Origin: Evernia prunastri | Lineage: Eukaryota > Ascomycota > Lecanoromycetes > Lecanorales > Parmeliaceae | NCBI GenBank assembly: GCA_003184365.1 | Contig: NKYR01000030.1 | Location: 62,001-126,000 of the forward strand | DNA: 64,000 bases | Direction: 5' to 3' | Part shown: piece by piece, positions 21,252-32,414 of the stretch | Numbering within the stretch: the first letter of the stretch is position 1 | How the letters are laid out: each line of letters opens with the position of its first letter | The notes under the pieces: generated by a model | The model's database searches: none | Seen by the model: only the letters and a program-made list of their open reading frames with translations | Told to the model about the DNA's origin: nothing | Translations under genes and position numbers: made by a program

Positions 21252-21765
21252 ATGGCACACAAGCGAGATTGCTGTGGAGTAGGCATGATTGGCATGGACC
21301 GATTGAAGACCGGTATTGGTTGGGCCTGCTGTGGTTTGTAATCCCTGCTTCTGTTTTCTTTCACTTGGTATATCTCATCTGATGATTCTTCTATCCCTCT
21401 GAGTGATCGGACTAAAAATTCTTCAATGGCACGCAAGCAAGATGCTGTGGAGCAAGCATGATTGGCATGGACTAGTTGACGACCGATACTCGGCCTGTTG
21501 TGATTTGCAATCCCTATTCTGTTTTCTTCGTTTGACATATTCCATATTATAATTGTTCTATTCCCCTGAGTCATCAGACTCAAAATTTCTTACTGACACG
21601 TAAGCAAGAGGCTGTGGAGCAAGCATGATTTGCATGGACCAATTGACGACCGATATTGGGCCTGCTGTGATCTGCAATCCCTGCTTCTGTTTTCTTTCAC
21701 TTGGCATATCTCATCTGATAGTACTCCTACCTCCCTAAGTGATCGTAATGAAAATTCCCCCCACT
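21252..21765. repeat. Three tandem direct copies of a ~170-bp unit
   Basis: Copies start at 21252, 21427 and 21594 with TGGCAC(A/G)CAAGC or a variant. Each carries GCTGTGGAG(T/C)A, GCATGATT(G/T)GCATGGAC, GACC(G)ATA, TGCAATCCC or TGTAATCCC, CTGTTTTCTT, ATAT and a final GTGATCG or GTCATCAGAC block. Spacing is 175 and 167 bp. No coding frame is kept through the three copies. Confidence 0.85.
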
Positions 21766-24064
21766 GTCTTCTATTTCAAACCTTATCTGCTTGCTTCCCT
21801 CATCGATAAAGATCTAGGCGATGATGCTCGAAAGCCCGACGGACCAGTTGGGTTTTCTTGATATTGCAGCCCGAGGCATAAGGGGCGAAGGCCATGACGC
21901 TGACGACAAAAGGAAAGAGTAGGACGCCATCACGAATGGATGGGGCGTCGGTGATGAGCTCCGTGAAGCGATATTGGATTCTCAATCTGATGGCCTGAGA
22001 TACGCGGCCTCGGCGGCGTTCTAGGTGACAGACCTTTATCGAGGTTTAGACGCAGTATCGGAGTCAAGCAGAAAAGAGGCAGCGGAATATTCAGGAGCTG
22101 AAGAAGAGCGGCACGAGTGATTTCTTGCATGATCAATCATGAAAACCCTATTCGTACCGCTAAATCAATTCGTCAACCCATGCCACCAACTCCTACGGTC
22201 AGAGGGACGCCATGCGCGAGTTCGAATCAGGCATTTGCTCCGACACACCCAAAGCGGAATGGTGGTGGTGTTTGATCGAAGCTCAGGTGAGAGACAAGGA
22301 CTCCCTTCCGTCTTGTCCGGTCAGGGGACGGGTCTTTTTCCTCATCCAAACCAGCCACATCCAACCATCAGCCTCCCATCCTACCACCACTCGCGTTTTC
22401 GAATCGTTAGCTCCTCATCTATCAAGTCAATTTCAGGCAAAACACCAGCTTCCCAATCCATCATAATCATGGGCAAGAACAGACGCAGACTCGAGTTCTT
22501 CACTGGGGTTTTCCCGTACTCACTGCATATTGCCGTGACTGCCTCGTTTTAATTCCTATACGCCCAATTTCCGCACTGGACACGTACCTTCCTCGCTTGA
22601 TTGTAAACGGTTATTATTCCCAACTCCGGCTGCGTTCTAATTTCCTTTCCCTCCTCACCCTCGCGAGATCTACATTCCTTCTCTAGTCATTGTTGTTTTA
22701 TTCTTGAATGCTTCCGGAATAAATCCCGATAAAGAGTTTCACTAATCGGGTATAAAGTAACGGGATGTCTCCATTGTCGCGGGCTGAGATTCTCGCCGCC
22801 ATAAGTGCAGGACAAACCAGAATCGCCCATCTGTTGTCCCCAAGGGGATTCGCTAGGCCTATTACTCCTAATGGTCCTACTGTGACCGTGGCGGTCTGTT
22901 TATTGTCCGCACGCCTTTATCCAATTCATTCTGTCTTCAGAGACCAGGTCGGTGAAGTCCCCTCCATACCAGCCCAGGAAGCGAAGAAACAGCTGCACCC
23001 AACTCTACATACTCAAGTCCGCTTGGAGCCCATCTTATCAGTTCCCCAAAATCTCCGACTCTCTTCCGTTCCGCTACCCAAGCACCATAGCTTCTGCCCC
23101 AGTCTGAGGATTCCAAAGACCTACTGCGCGAGTTGATATTGTCTAAATCAAGTCCAATGTATAATACTGCCGGCTTCTTAAGCTCTTCTCTGCAAACAAG
23201 GGTCAGGCAGTCGGGCGGGGAAGATGGCTGGGGAACCTATCTCACGTCGTGTATGTCTATGATTATTATGTCGGCGACACTTTTGATGATAAGATCATAT
23301 GGCGAAACATCGAAAAAGCTATCCCTGAAGCTATGGCCGCACTAAACAAGTCAATATTCCATGAGGAGCTTCTGGCTCAGACAATCAAGGATAATCATAG
23401 AAGGGTGAAGTCACTCCCTTACTCTTGAACCTAAGACCAACGAAAGTCGGATTATCTTTTAGGGTCTTAGATAACTTACTGACACCTACAGACCCACTTC
23501 GCACAACTAATCAACCCAACTCAAGAAACTCGGCCTTATGGCATCCCTTATTTCCAAATCTTTCAAGGCCACTCTCGTGGATTCCTCTAGGCTAAAATCC
23601 CCGTAAGTTCTTATATCGCGGCATAAAGATCCCTGCTGACACTCTTTTCAGTCTTCCAGTCATAAGGTACCTGATAGCACCTATGGGTGTAGCTTTGGTT
23701 ACGATTAAAGCTAGTACACGGTGTGTGGGATAATAGGTTTAAAATTTGGATCCACGCATGTCGCGAATTTCCAGAAGTGGTGAAATTCAAGCCGTTGCGA
23801 ACCCAAGTTAACAGACATGGTGTCGCGAGCGAAAGAAGGTAGCTACTTCACGCAGGGAAGAAAATTTTAGCTTACCCAGCAATCACTGCAGGCGATTGCG
23901 AGTTCGAAAAGCAACAAAGGTTGCAAATTAAGGAGTATTCTGAACTAGTCAAGACTTGAAGCGAAGGAGAAGAATATGACGATGAATAAGAGGAGAGAGC
24001 TTTGATGGAGCAGAGTACAATTTATCGAAAACGGCGGTAGCTTCTTACTCATTCATAGCCTCCG
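21766..24064. other. Decayed zone, no convincing gene
   Basis: Short frames only. One open frame of 123 codons (22765-23136) is preceded by a TATA-like GGGTATAAAG and is listed separately. At 23539 an ATG starts MASLISKSFKATLV, ending at a good donor GTAAGTTC; it could be a first exon of an unknown gene, but I find no convincing continuation. Confidence 0.35.
22765..23136 (+). CDS. Possible small unknown protein, 123 residues
   Basis: ATG 22765 (MSPLSRAEILAAISAGQT) opens a frame of 123 codons. A TATA-like element ends about 10 bases before the ATG, which is too close for a usual fungal promoter. The product is Pro/Ser/Leu-rich, without cysteines in a pattern, and matches no family I know. 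It lies in a region of decay, so chance is a real alternative. Confidence 0.2.
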   Translation: MSPLSRAEILAAISAGQTRIAHLLSPRGFARPITPNGPTVTVAVCLLSARLYPIHSVFRDQVGEVPSIPAQEAKKQLHPTLHTQVRLEPILSVPQNLRLSSVPLPKHHSFCPSLRIPKTYCAS

Positions 24065-24796
24065 ATGGTCGAACTTGATGAATCGGTGACTGACTTACGC
24101 CATCAAGTTGGACTCCTTCGGGAGGATCTTGAAGCCCGCCAGGAGCCATTCGTCTACGAAATGGCCATATGGAATTGTTCCTGTCCTCCTCATCGTCATC
24201 GCCGCTGTCGACCTCACTGGATCTCGCTGACGTCGCATAGTTTTCAATCAGCGTTCTAGATTATCGCATTTATTGAGCCAGCTATCGCTCTTAGAGACGA
24301 TGCTCGCAAGGAGAGACGATTTGAAGCGGACGGAATGCTGTGACGCCTTAGAAGCAGCTCACTTCGTTGCGCTCGGATATTGACTTGGACTCTCCTATCA
24401 TGGATGGCCTTGACTGCACATCGAACACAGGAAACGAGATAATATCTTTGAAGATAATGGCCAGCCAAATTTCCGACACGGGCACTCCGCGTACCACCTC
24501 TACGTTCCTTACATGGCGCCTCTCAGTCGTGAACAGCGATCTAGAGGTAATGGCGGCAGAGAAGCAAGCACTCAGAGAAAACAAATTCTTGGAGAGGCTT
24601 GTAAGCCGCAATCATGGCCAAATTAGAGGAGAAGGAGAAGGATCTACTGTCTGAGAAGATCCTCCTTCTAGGCCAGAAGACAGTTCTCGAATACGATCTG
24701 AACGACACTATTACTGACATAGTGGCGCTGGAAGAGGCTTATATCACTGAGCTCCGCATATCACTTGAGGCTGCATCGAGTTCAAAGTGCTTTTAG
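24065..24796 (+). pseudogene. Coiled-coil protein remnant, frame-broken
   Basis: Heptad-like pieces lie in two frames: LDESVTDLRHQVGLLREDLE (24071 on), DLEVMAAEKQALRENKFLER (about 24540) and KLEEKEKDLLSEKILLLG, then DIVALEEAYITELRISLE up to 24796. A donor-like GTAAGC at 24600 could mean splicing, but the next acceptor would make an intron of only about 26 bases. A decayed coiled-coil gene is the simplest reading. Confidence 0.4.
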
Positions 24797-24969
24797 TCAA
24801 AACCTTTTTGAAAAAAATTATATAAGGGACTGCGAACAGGCAGGTCAAAGATTTCAATGAGACCTGGGAAGCGAAACCCGTGAAGACACGAGGCCCGAAA
24901 CCCTTGAAGATCGCCGATGACTCCTTTGAACGGTGCTCGAGGAAACCACGTATGGTTGGGACCCTACCC

Positions 24970-25245
24970 CATATTCACTTCACCAACACCTCACTCACAC
25001 GGACGTCGCCATCATCATGAACTCGCAAAGGTGACGAAGCAGGTAGATTCGCTGACCCGCTCGAGAGAGCGAAAGTTAGAGATCAGATTGTTTTCGTGGC
25101 TATCGGTCTTGATGGCATTTCAAGCAAGGAGTCTGGATGGAGAACATTCTTCGAGAAGTATCAAACCCGATTACTAAAAAAGATGAAGATGTAACTCCTT
25201 ATCGTGGAAGAATTCCATTAATGATACTTGAGCAGAACGTTGTGG
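24970..25245. repeat. Dispersed repeat, copy 2 (partner at 20960)
   Basis: Second copy of the pair described at 20960. Its best frame reads a His-rich start, then RKLEIRLFSWLSVLMAFQ, which parallels RLFSWLLVSMWDF of copy 1. After it a frame continues EDVTPYRGRIPLMILE against EDVNFPYRGTFVV. Confidence 0.7.
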
Positions 25246-25559
25246 AGAACTCGTTCTTAACTTATTTCGATGCTTTTCGGGAGACCAAGTATCGCCAAGT
25301 TATTAGTTTGGCTTGCTGGGGTAAAAATCGTGTTGCTGGCTTCATTACTCACGCCTAGTCTGTCTAGATTTTCTTTCAACTGGAGGTCTTGCCCAGATTA
25401 ATGTGGCCGCGCACATAGTCGCCAATCTTTTCGTTCCTGTTCTTGTCTTGTCTCGCCCGTCTTTGAACCTGAGCGCCTGTCGAAGCAAGCTATGCACTCA
25501 GCCCCTGCCAACTCCATCAACTCTGATCTCTTCGAGCCCACAGACCCCCGCATGATATG

Positions 25560-26345
25560 TGTCGAGATTGCCATTCATACTTGGATCCTCAAGTTTGCCG
25601 GCGTTATTGAGAGCAAGTGAAGCATTAAGTCTACACAGGAGCAGATGGATAAAGACATGTCAGACATATGGACTGAGTTTCGCGAACTCTACATCAAATC
25701 AGATAGTCAGCGACTTAACGACAAAGAATAAGTCAAATTCAAGAATGATTTGTTGAAGCTTACGTAGATTATATTTCGTCGCGAAAACGTGATTATTACG
25801 ATCGCAGTTCAAGAACAAACGAATCTGCGGAAGCATATCTTCTTCAAATATACAGTTATCGACGAGATCTCGATTATCATATATAACGAGTTACTCTGCG
25901 CTTGAAAAGATACGAAAACGATCACGCTTATTGAGAATATACAATAATTCTCGACAACGATTCTTATAATCTCAGCTGAGAATCTCTTCTGCAAAGTATA
26001 GAGTTATGAATTATTACAGCGCTGAATAGAGTTAGAGATATCGATATTTCTCTTGACCGAGGTAATGCGCATGAGGATTGATTTGAAAGATCTGTCGAAC
26101 ACGATCTTCTACGGTGGAAAGCTCAAAGCCGGATCGAGAACATTATTGGACGATCCCTGCCGCGCACTCTTCAAGCATCTTCGATCAAGAAAGTTCTATC
26201 TAAGATCACATTAGAGCCCGAGGGTCTCATATACCCGCTCTTCTTCGACGTGAGAGGTAAGTTCCTGAAAGAAGAGATCGGAATCGCTACGACGATACTT
26301 CTTATACTCACACTTAGTTGAAGAACACGACTAGGAGTAGAAATC
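25560..26345 (+). pseudogene. Degraded SF1 (UPF1-like) helicase, RIP-like decay
   Basis: One direction of translation, broken by stops, keeps helicase signposts: ILKFAGVIESK, then MSDIWTEFRELYIKS, IIFRRENVIITIAVQ, a Walker B-like VIDEISI (usually VIDEAS), and LTEVMRMRIDLKDLSNTIFY, the QYRMHP-x-L region of UPF1-like helicases in which the QYR-H-P residues have drifted. Stops are mostly TAG, TAA and TGA where Gln, Trp or Arg would be. By hand count 25800-26050 has about 25 TpA against 12 CpA, with CpG still common: the pattern expected from C-to-T change at CpA (RIP). This is a dead copy of a helicase gene or of a helicase-bearing mobile element. Confidence 0.55.
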
Positions 26346-27410
26346 AGCCGGCTAGAAGAAGCATAGCTTGCTTGGCTGCGAGTATAATGATCCTGCTACT
26401 TGCTACTTGCTATATAGAAATACACCCTTTCTATTAATTACAACCCTGCAACTTTCTTCTGGTGACCACGATTTGATGATGGCCATGGGAAGAGATCATT
26501 TTTCATTCTCATCTGTCGGTATTAATCTTAATTGACCTTATTGGCTACTGTCATCCGTTGGCCTTCGAGAATTCTTGAGATTGCTCCTGGCATATTCAAG
26601 AAAGCTCCGCATAGTAGCAACACTACCTTGGATGGCTGAGTATTGGATTCGGAACCCCAGCCATAGCTTCACCCATAGCCAAATCAAGAAGAATGGCTGG
26701 TTTGGCGACAACAATCCGGTTATGCCACATCTGAAGGAAACCGCAGGTAGTACTCGCTTGGCGGGCATCTTTGGCAAATCCGAGTTAACTGGATCGCACG
26801 GCCCTGGCACAAAATCGAGCGAGATAGCTTGAACGGTACGAGGAATGCTCTTGCCGAGATGATTCGCGCTCATGAGGATGCAACTACACCTGAGCGTACC
26901 AGCAGCTTCATGGTGATTGACGCCCCACTCAACATCCTCCTAGAAGGATGTCGCAGCTCATCTTGGACGCACAAGGTCGGATGGTATTGCTCAAACTGTG
27001 GAATCGCAGCACTCGGCCGCAAACGAACTCGCCGCTCCAAGTACTCCGGTTACGATCCTAGTATCGATCTCGAGAGGCGCTGAACCGAGGTTCTGACAGG
27101 AGCGGGCTTGTATACGCCACTCATCTTCTATGCGGTGAAGAGAGAATCAAACAAGTATAAGCACCCGCCCTTCCCGTGAAGACACAATAGAGACGACCAG
27201 ACAGCTGGGGAAAAACGCCCTCGAAGTCTTTACGGCTCTCTGTACGCAGTATTGCGTCGTTCTCGACTTACCCCATCCCGTCCAAATGAAGGCCACGAGA
27301 GTTGGGAGCAGAATTTGGAACATACCCTCACCCTTGTGGTACTTTGACGTCGGTAGCGGATGTGTCTACCAGGACGCTGAACACGATTCGTGCTTTCATT
27401 CGAGGCCTAA
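26346..27410. other. Decayed zone, short unknown frames
   Basis: AT-rich at first (26380-26460), then a frame of 84 codons (26829-27083, ending SKYSGYDPSIDLERR) containing CSNCGIAALGRKRTRR. Without a partner or family match it is not called as a gene. Confidence 0.3.
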
Positions 27411-27965
27411 GTGACCAGGAAATGCGCAAGGAGGCCACTTTATTCCAGCGAGGAGGATCAAAACCTTCCGCAAAGGACTGGATCTCCAGACGTCTCTACA
27501 GCCGTAGTGATGCAAAACATTGTCGTCAGCGAAGCGACCTCGAGGACGATATGGTCTTTGAGGAAGGCAGCAGCTCTTAGAGACTGGGTGTTATTTCGCC
27601 AGCGATTACTTAGCAAATTAAACGGCGTGGGCCATCTAATTCTAGTGGTCGCAGAAAGGAGTGGAATCGACCGTATCAGCACCAGCATACCAAGTTACGC
27701 GAGTTTTGACACCATCAGGAGAATCATGCGTAACATGGTGCGAGTTTCGAGTTGGATGGGAGATCAAGAATCTCATTTCGTCAAGGGACTTTATGAGAAC
27801 GTGTCTCGACAATTATACGACAGCAATGCTTACGGAACGTACGTAATTCTTAATGACTGGGCTTACCTATTAGTGGCAGTCAATCGAGGATCATTACACA
27901 GAGAAATGCAGCTCATCAATATTACCCTTCGCGGCCACACCAATATCAAACTTCTCGACACTTGA
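27411..27965 (+). CDS. Open frame of unknown origin, 184 codons
   Basis: The longest open frame in the decayed zone. It ends at TGA 27963-27965. Pieces such as SEATSRTIWSLRKAAALRDW, RIMRNMVRVSSWMGDQESHF and LYENVSRQLYDSN look protein-like, but the frame has no clear ATG at its 5' end and no family I know. It may be a surviving exon of an old gene. Surrounding repeats and the helicase relic argue for decay. Confidence 0.25.
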   Translation: MTRKCARRPLYSSEEDQNLPQRTGSPDVSTAVVMQNIVVSEATSRTIWSLRKAAALRDWVLFRQRLLSKLNGVGHLILVVAERSGIDRISTSIPSYASFDTIRRIMRNMVRVSSWMGDQESHFVKGLYENVSRQLYDSNAYGTYVILNDWAYLLVAVNRGSLHREMQLINITLRGHTNIKLLDT

Positions 27966-29105
27966 ACATTCTCCCCCGGCTTCGCTCGACCACAATCCCT
28001 GTCTGACCGCATCAAGACTTACAAAGGCAACGAACTGCAGACCATCATGACTGCTCGCACCGCTCGAATGAAAGTCGATATACGGGATGCGTTTATCGAG
28101 CAAAGCTTGGATGCCGATATCTACACTTCATCATAAACATCCACCACTGTCACGACCGTATACTCCTCCACGAAAGAAAACGGGCCTTGGCCGAGCAGGG
28201 TAGGTAAGTCGTTGAAACGGGTCGATGAAGCCCAGGAGGGACGCATACGCAGACGGTCCCAAACTATCAATTAGGTGCCTGGGGCATATGAAGATGTCAG
28301 AATTTCGATTTATTATATTATAGGGAAAATGTTTAAGTGACAAAACTGTTTCCTTTTTTGGGACTATGGCCCTGAAATAGTCCCAGAACACTCAATTCAC
28401 TGCACCTGGTTTGACCGTTGTGGTTTGGAAAATTCTTCTTTGAGTTGAGCCCGGTAATACTTCTTCTTCCTTCCTTCCTTTTTCCCTCCTCCTCCTTCTC
28501 TTCCTTTCTTTCTGTTGACCATGACCTTTTCTGTGCTTCGTCAACCCGCTCTTCAATCTTCCACTCCACCTTCCTTGGGGGCTTCGCAATGATTACATTT
28601 TTGCTACTACGGTTCTGCCATCCAAGATGGCGCCTGAGAAAAGATGACAACAGTGAGTTGTTACCATTGTAGGGATCCTTTATAACAACCCAATAGATGG
28701 TCTAAATCCTTATTCAGTTTCCAACCCTTCAGTTGTGGACCTAACGGAAGACCAAAAAGACGGTGATCCAAGCGAAGTACGCCCTTTGATCACATTAGAT
28801 TCCACGGGAAGGCAACCTAAATAAGAAGATAGAATTGTATATGAGAACCCGAAATTGATTTTTATCTACCGCTGGATTAGACTCGAAGGATGATAAATGT
28901 GGACACCGACTGTGACGTGGTACGCAAGACGGGGGTATTTTCCGACCTTCTTGCGAGATAGGAAGTGTGGATACGTAAGTTGACGACTTATCATTTTAGA
29001 AAGAAGTAAGTTGTTTTAACAACTGATCAAGGTCTAGGCAGGGGTCCTTCTGGGTATGGTTTGGAGTAGCTGAAAGGCGGAGGAGGGGAGGTGAAGAAAG
29101 GAAAG
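27966..29105. other. No gene seen
   Basis: 1.1 kb, with a CT-rich part at 28455-28515 and no coding signal on either strand that I trust. Confidence 0.4.
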
Positions 29106-29199
29106 AAGGAAAAGGAAAAGGAAAAGGAAAAGGAAAAGGAAAAGGAAAAGGAAAAGGAAAAGGAAAAGGAAAAGGAAAAGGAAAAGGAAAAGGAAAAGG
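29106..29199. repeat. Hexanucleotide repeat (GGAAAA)n
   Basis: About 15-16 nearly perfect 6-bp units. In one frame it reads Lys-Glu repeats, and on the other strand Phe-Ser or Leu-Phe repeats; these frames are by-products of the repeat. Confidence 0.95.
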
Positions 29200-29820
29200 A
29201 TAGAAAGGAAATCAAAGCGAAAGGTGACGTTCGAACGAAATCCCCCATCCCCCCACAACAGGACGTCCATCAAACCAACCGAGAACCAACAAACAGCCAG
29301 ACCCATTCTCGTCCCCATCCTTCCTCCTCCACAATAACCCACCTCAGCTCACAACAGCAAACATCCCCACAGCACCAGCTTAGATCACCATCATCACCAC
29401 CAGGAAATACACGCACGTCTCCTGACCATCCCCATCCTCATTCAAGTGCTTCTTTTTCAAAGGAGAAGACTCCAATAGATTCCGGACGGGGATCGTGCTG
29501 ACAGCAACGCGTCTGGACAGGGGGGAAAATGCAAGCAGCAGAGTAGTTGAAACAGGGTAGATCAGAAAATGCGTGATCGAAAGAATGGACAATATCCCTT
29601 CAGCGCAACGCAAGGCAACGCCATGGCTCGACGCACCCCGTTGACGGAGGGCCTCCTGATGTATATGTGCATGCATGCATGCATGCCGTAGTCAGTTGCT
29701 TTACCCTTCATCCCTTTACCCTTCATCCCTTGGGCCCTCCATGCATACCATCTGCCATGCTATAAACCATGGACCGTGGGGAAAACCGCAAGCAAAAAGA
29801 AAAATCATCCTCCCTTCCCC
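29200..29820. other. Spacer between repeat and BRCT gene
   Basis: C-rich, low-complexity sequence with a (TGCA)n tract (29667-29687) and a doubled CCCTTCATCCCTT block near 29703-29730. No gene seen. Confidence 0.5.
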
Positions 29821-30762
29821 TCACCCCCCATCACCAACCCCAGTCACCACCCCTTCCTTCCCCTTCTCCGCCTCCACCACCCCATCCCCACCCACCCCCT
29901 TCTTCCTCTTCTCAAAAAGCCCATAAACACTCCCCACCCCCTTCGGCGCAACACTCACCCCCTGAAACCCCGCCTCCGCCAACCTCCTCCCGGCCCTTAC
30001 GCTCTCGACCGCCCAGTCCACGCTCACAAATTTGACCCCGTTGCCCCGCACGCGGCGGATCTCCTTTTCGATCTTGCTCCCCGCCAGCCCGCCCCCCGCG
30101 CCGCTTCCGCCCCCGCCCCGGCCGGCGTTGTTGGGCTTGCCCACGATGACGTGGGTGACGGTGCGGCGGGCGAGGGCGATGGAGACCTGGGCGCCGTGCT
30201 GGGCGAGGAGGTGTTTGAGTTTGTGGTCGCCGATGGCCGGGGCGGTGGAGCCGTTGATGTAGATGCACAGGCCGCTGAAGATGCCCCCCTTTTTTTCTCC
30301 TTCTTCGTGTTCCGGCTTTTTCGTCGGTTCTCCATCTCCACTATCACCTCCACCTCCGTCCGCCAGGAGAAGGGTCTCCGGATCCTCCCTCTTCCTCTTC
30401 AGCTTCTCCCTCTCCCGCGCCTCCGACTCCGCCTGGCTGCCCTGACCCACCATCAACCCGACATCCCGCCACCCCTTCGGCCTCAAGCCCGGCGCGCCCT
30501 TTCCCCACCCGCCGTTCTCCTTCCGGCCGTCCCGGCCGAAATCCTTGCTCCCGGCTCCCACGGTGTCAAAGACCCTCTGCCCTCCCCCGTCGCCGGCGCG
30601 GAACTGGTGCCCCAGCTTCAAGGTGCGGGAGGCGCGCCATGACGTGCTGCCCGCGAGGCGGTTGTCCGCCCGCTGGTGGCCCGTGGCGGAGGAGTTCCAC
30701 GGGTCGAAGGTTTTGCGGAGAGGTTCCGGCGCAGGGGGTATGTGGGGGTGGGGGGTGGGCAT
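29821..30762 (-). CDS. BRCT-domain protein
   Basis: 313 residues, no intron, start MPTPHPHIPPAPEPLRK. The N-terminal part carries DPWNSSATGHQRADNRLAG, STSWRASRTLKLGHQF and GWRDVGLMV, which I believe recur in fungal proteins of this type. A linker rich in Lys, Arg and Glu follows, then one BRCT fold: IFSGLCIYINGSTAP, KLKHLLAQHGAQVSIAL, RRTVTHVIVGKPN, and VKFVSVDWAVESVRAGRRL, with the conserved Trp of the last helix. A Gly-rich loop (GRGGGGSGAGGG) interrupts the domain. BRCT domains bind phosphoproteins or DNA ends in repair and checkpoint work, so a nuclear role is likely. The BRCT resembles the one in Rev1, but no polymerase part is present. The gene is very GC-rich compared with its neighbours. 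Confidence 0.8.
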   Translation of the reverse strand: MPTPHPHIPPAPEPLRKTFDPWNSSATGHQRADNRLAGSTSWRASRTLKLGHQFRAGDGGGQRVFDTVGAGSKDFGRDGRKENGGWGKGAPGLRPKGWRDVGLMVGQGSQAESEAREREKLKRKREDPETLLLADGGGGDSGDGEPTKKPEHEEGEKKGGIFSGLCIYINGSTAPAIGDHKLKHLLAQHGAQVSIALARRTVTHVIVGKPNNAGRGGGGSGAGGGLAGSKIEKEIRRVRGNGVKFVSVDWAVESVRAGRRLAEAGFQGVSVAPKGVGSVYGLFEKRKKGVGGDGVVEAEKGKEGVVTGVGDGG

Positions 30763-32414
30763 GGCGCGGGCGGAGATCCCGGGGGGGTGGGGCCCCGGTC
30801 TTGGAAAAAGGGCGCGCGCGCGTGGGGAAAGAGAGAGGCAGGTGGTGGCGGGTGCCTTGCAGACCGAGGGACAAAGACCCTGTCAAAGGGGCGAGTGGCG
30901 AATCCTTGAAGCTTGCAGCTTTTTTCAGATGGGAGTCCGAGTGCCCGAGAGTTCGCATGCGGTCATGCAGATCGTAATAGTGGTCAGCGCAGAATCCAGT
31001 TTCAGGGGCGATGTTGGGGCCTCCCCCAGGCGCGGTGGGCGTTCCTGCAGATTGCAGAAAAGAAAAAAACTGGCTGGCGCGGATATAATGAAGAGGCAGG
31101 GCCCAAGATAGTGCGAGATTCAGCTTCTTACTCGTGATCGCAATCTTACGAACGCTCGTATATGCAATCCAGGATGCGTTGACGATCAGGTTCGTAGATT
31201 CCGGCTTCCTATTATTTTTCGTCGCTGGAAAGCAAGAGCATCTATCATCTGATAACCTTCGGATCTTCGGGTTGTTGGAATGCAGTCGGATATAGCAAGG
31301 ATGCAGCAGGATGCAAGGCGCAATAAGATGCAGGTTGCGTGTGGTGTGCAAAAGTGGAAAGGATGAGGAGACGGTAAAAGTAGAGACTGGAGCGGCTAAT
31401 CTGCACTACCACATTCGGACATATTCGGAGGAATAGAGGCGCATAGAGGCGCTGGGTTGGTTTGATGGAACGTGCCTCAAAGGTGCAGAAATATGCGCAT
31501 GCAAAGAAAAAAGGAAAAAAGTACAATCAATGCATTAGTCTTGCTCGCCGGCTATGTAATCCTAATCTAAGGTAAGTACCTTCCGCTACATCTTCTTGAC
31601 TTCTTACAGCAGTACCGTGCCGTAGTAGTACATCCATCTACCAACTAGCCTTTACGCCAATCCACTTTGGACCCGTTTCAACCACACGTCTCGAGCTTAC
31701 GGCGAACTCTACACTCTTCTGCTAGGGCCATCTGGGGGAATCGTCAACACGGCTGCACGAATACGTTCATACGATCGGACTTGTTCGTCCCAATTCTCAA
31801 TTGCCTTTTGGGAACATGCGAAGGCGATTCAAATATGCGAGCCAACCGTCTTCTATTGCTATGCTACCCTAGGGTTTTGCCAATATCAGATCGACATACT
31901 CTCGCAAGCCAAAAATGCAAACACTATCCAACTGCTCTTTTCTCCGGCCTAGGTCCGTAACAGGCTTTTTGGGTTGAATTAAAACACTGTATTGCCGTCG
32001 TAATACCGCTGCTGTCACACACATCCATCATAAGAGATTCGTAACCATAAAGCCCACCTCTCTTTGCGCGGGGTATTGATAAATGGGTTCGTGAAGAAGT
32101 GAAGACACTGTCATTAGGTCGTAAATAAATGGTGGAGTAAGATATGGTAGAAACAGAGTCGTAAAGGGGGGCTTCTGTGAAGCTTCAAGTAGTCGTCATA
32201 GTGGAACATGAGATGAGAAACATGTCCCTGGCGTAGCGGTTGCTGATCATACGGGAAAGACATCTGAAAGGGCTGTATGCAGGTATTCGTATATGGTCCA
32301 GAATACATATGATCATTGAACGTCAAGATTAGTTGGATTCGTCGAATCCTTATCGATCTGGTCTCGCAGGCTGTCCTGCACCGGTACGATTGTCAACCGT
32401 CGCTATTCCTTGCC
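30763..32414. other. 1.65-kb intergenic region
   Basis: GC-rich up to about 30880, then ordinary. Long frames on both strands near 30545-31350 overlap the BRCT gene or its GC-rich flank and have no family. No gene seen. Confidence 0.5.

Noticed and set aside
22205..22240. tRNA-like GTTCGAATC box
   Set aside because: No matching acceptor stem or anticodon arm at the right distance.
29091..29501. Open frame with a long Lys-Glu repeat (136 codons)
   Set aside because: The frame is a by-product of the (GGAAAA)n repeat; the rest is low-complexity without a family.
30545..31351. Frames of 188 and 261 codons on both strands
   Set aside because: They overlap the GC-rich BRCT gene flank and show no protein family; GC-rich DNA gives long chance frames.
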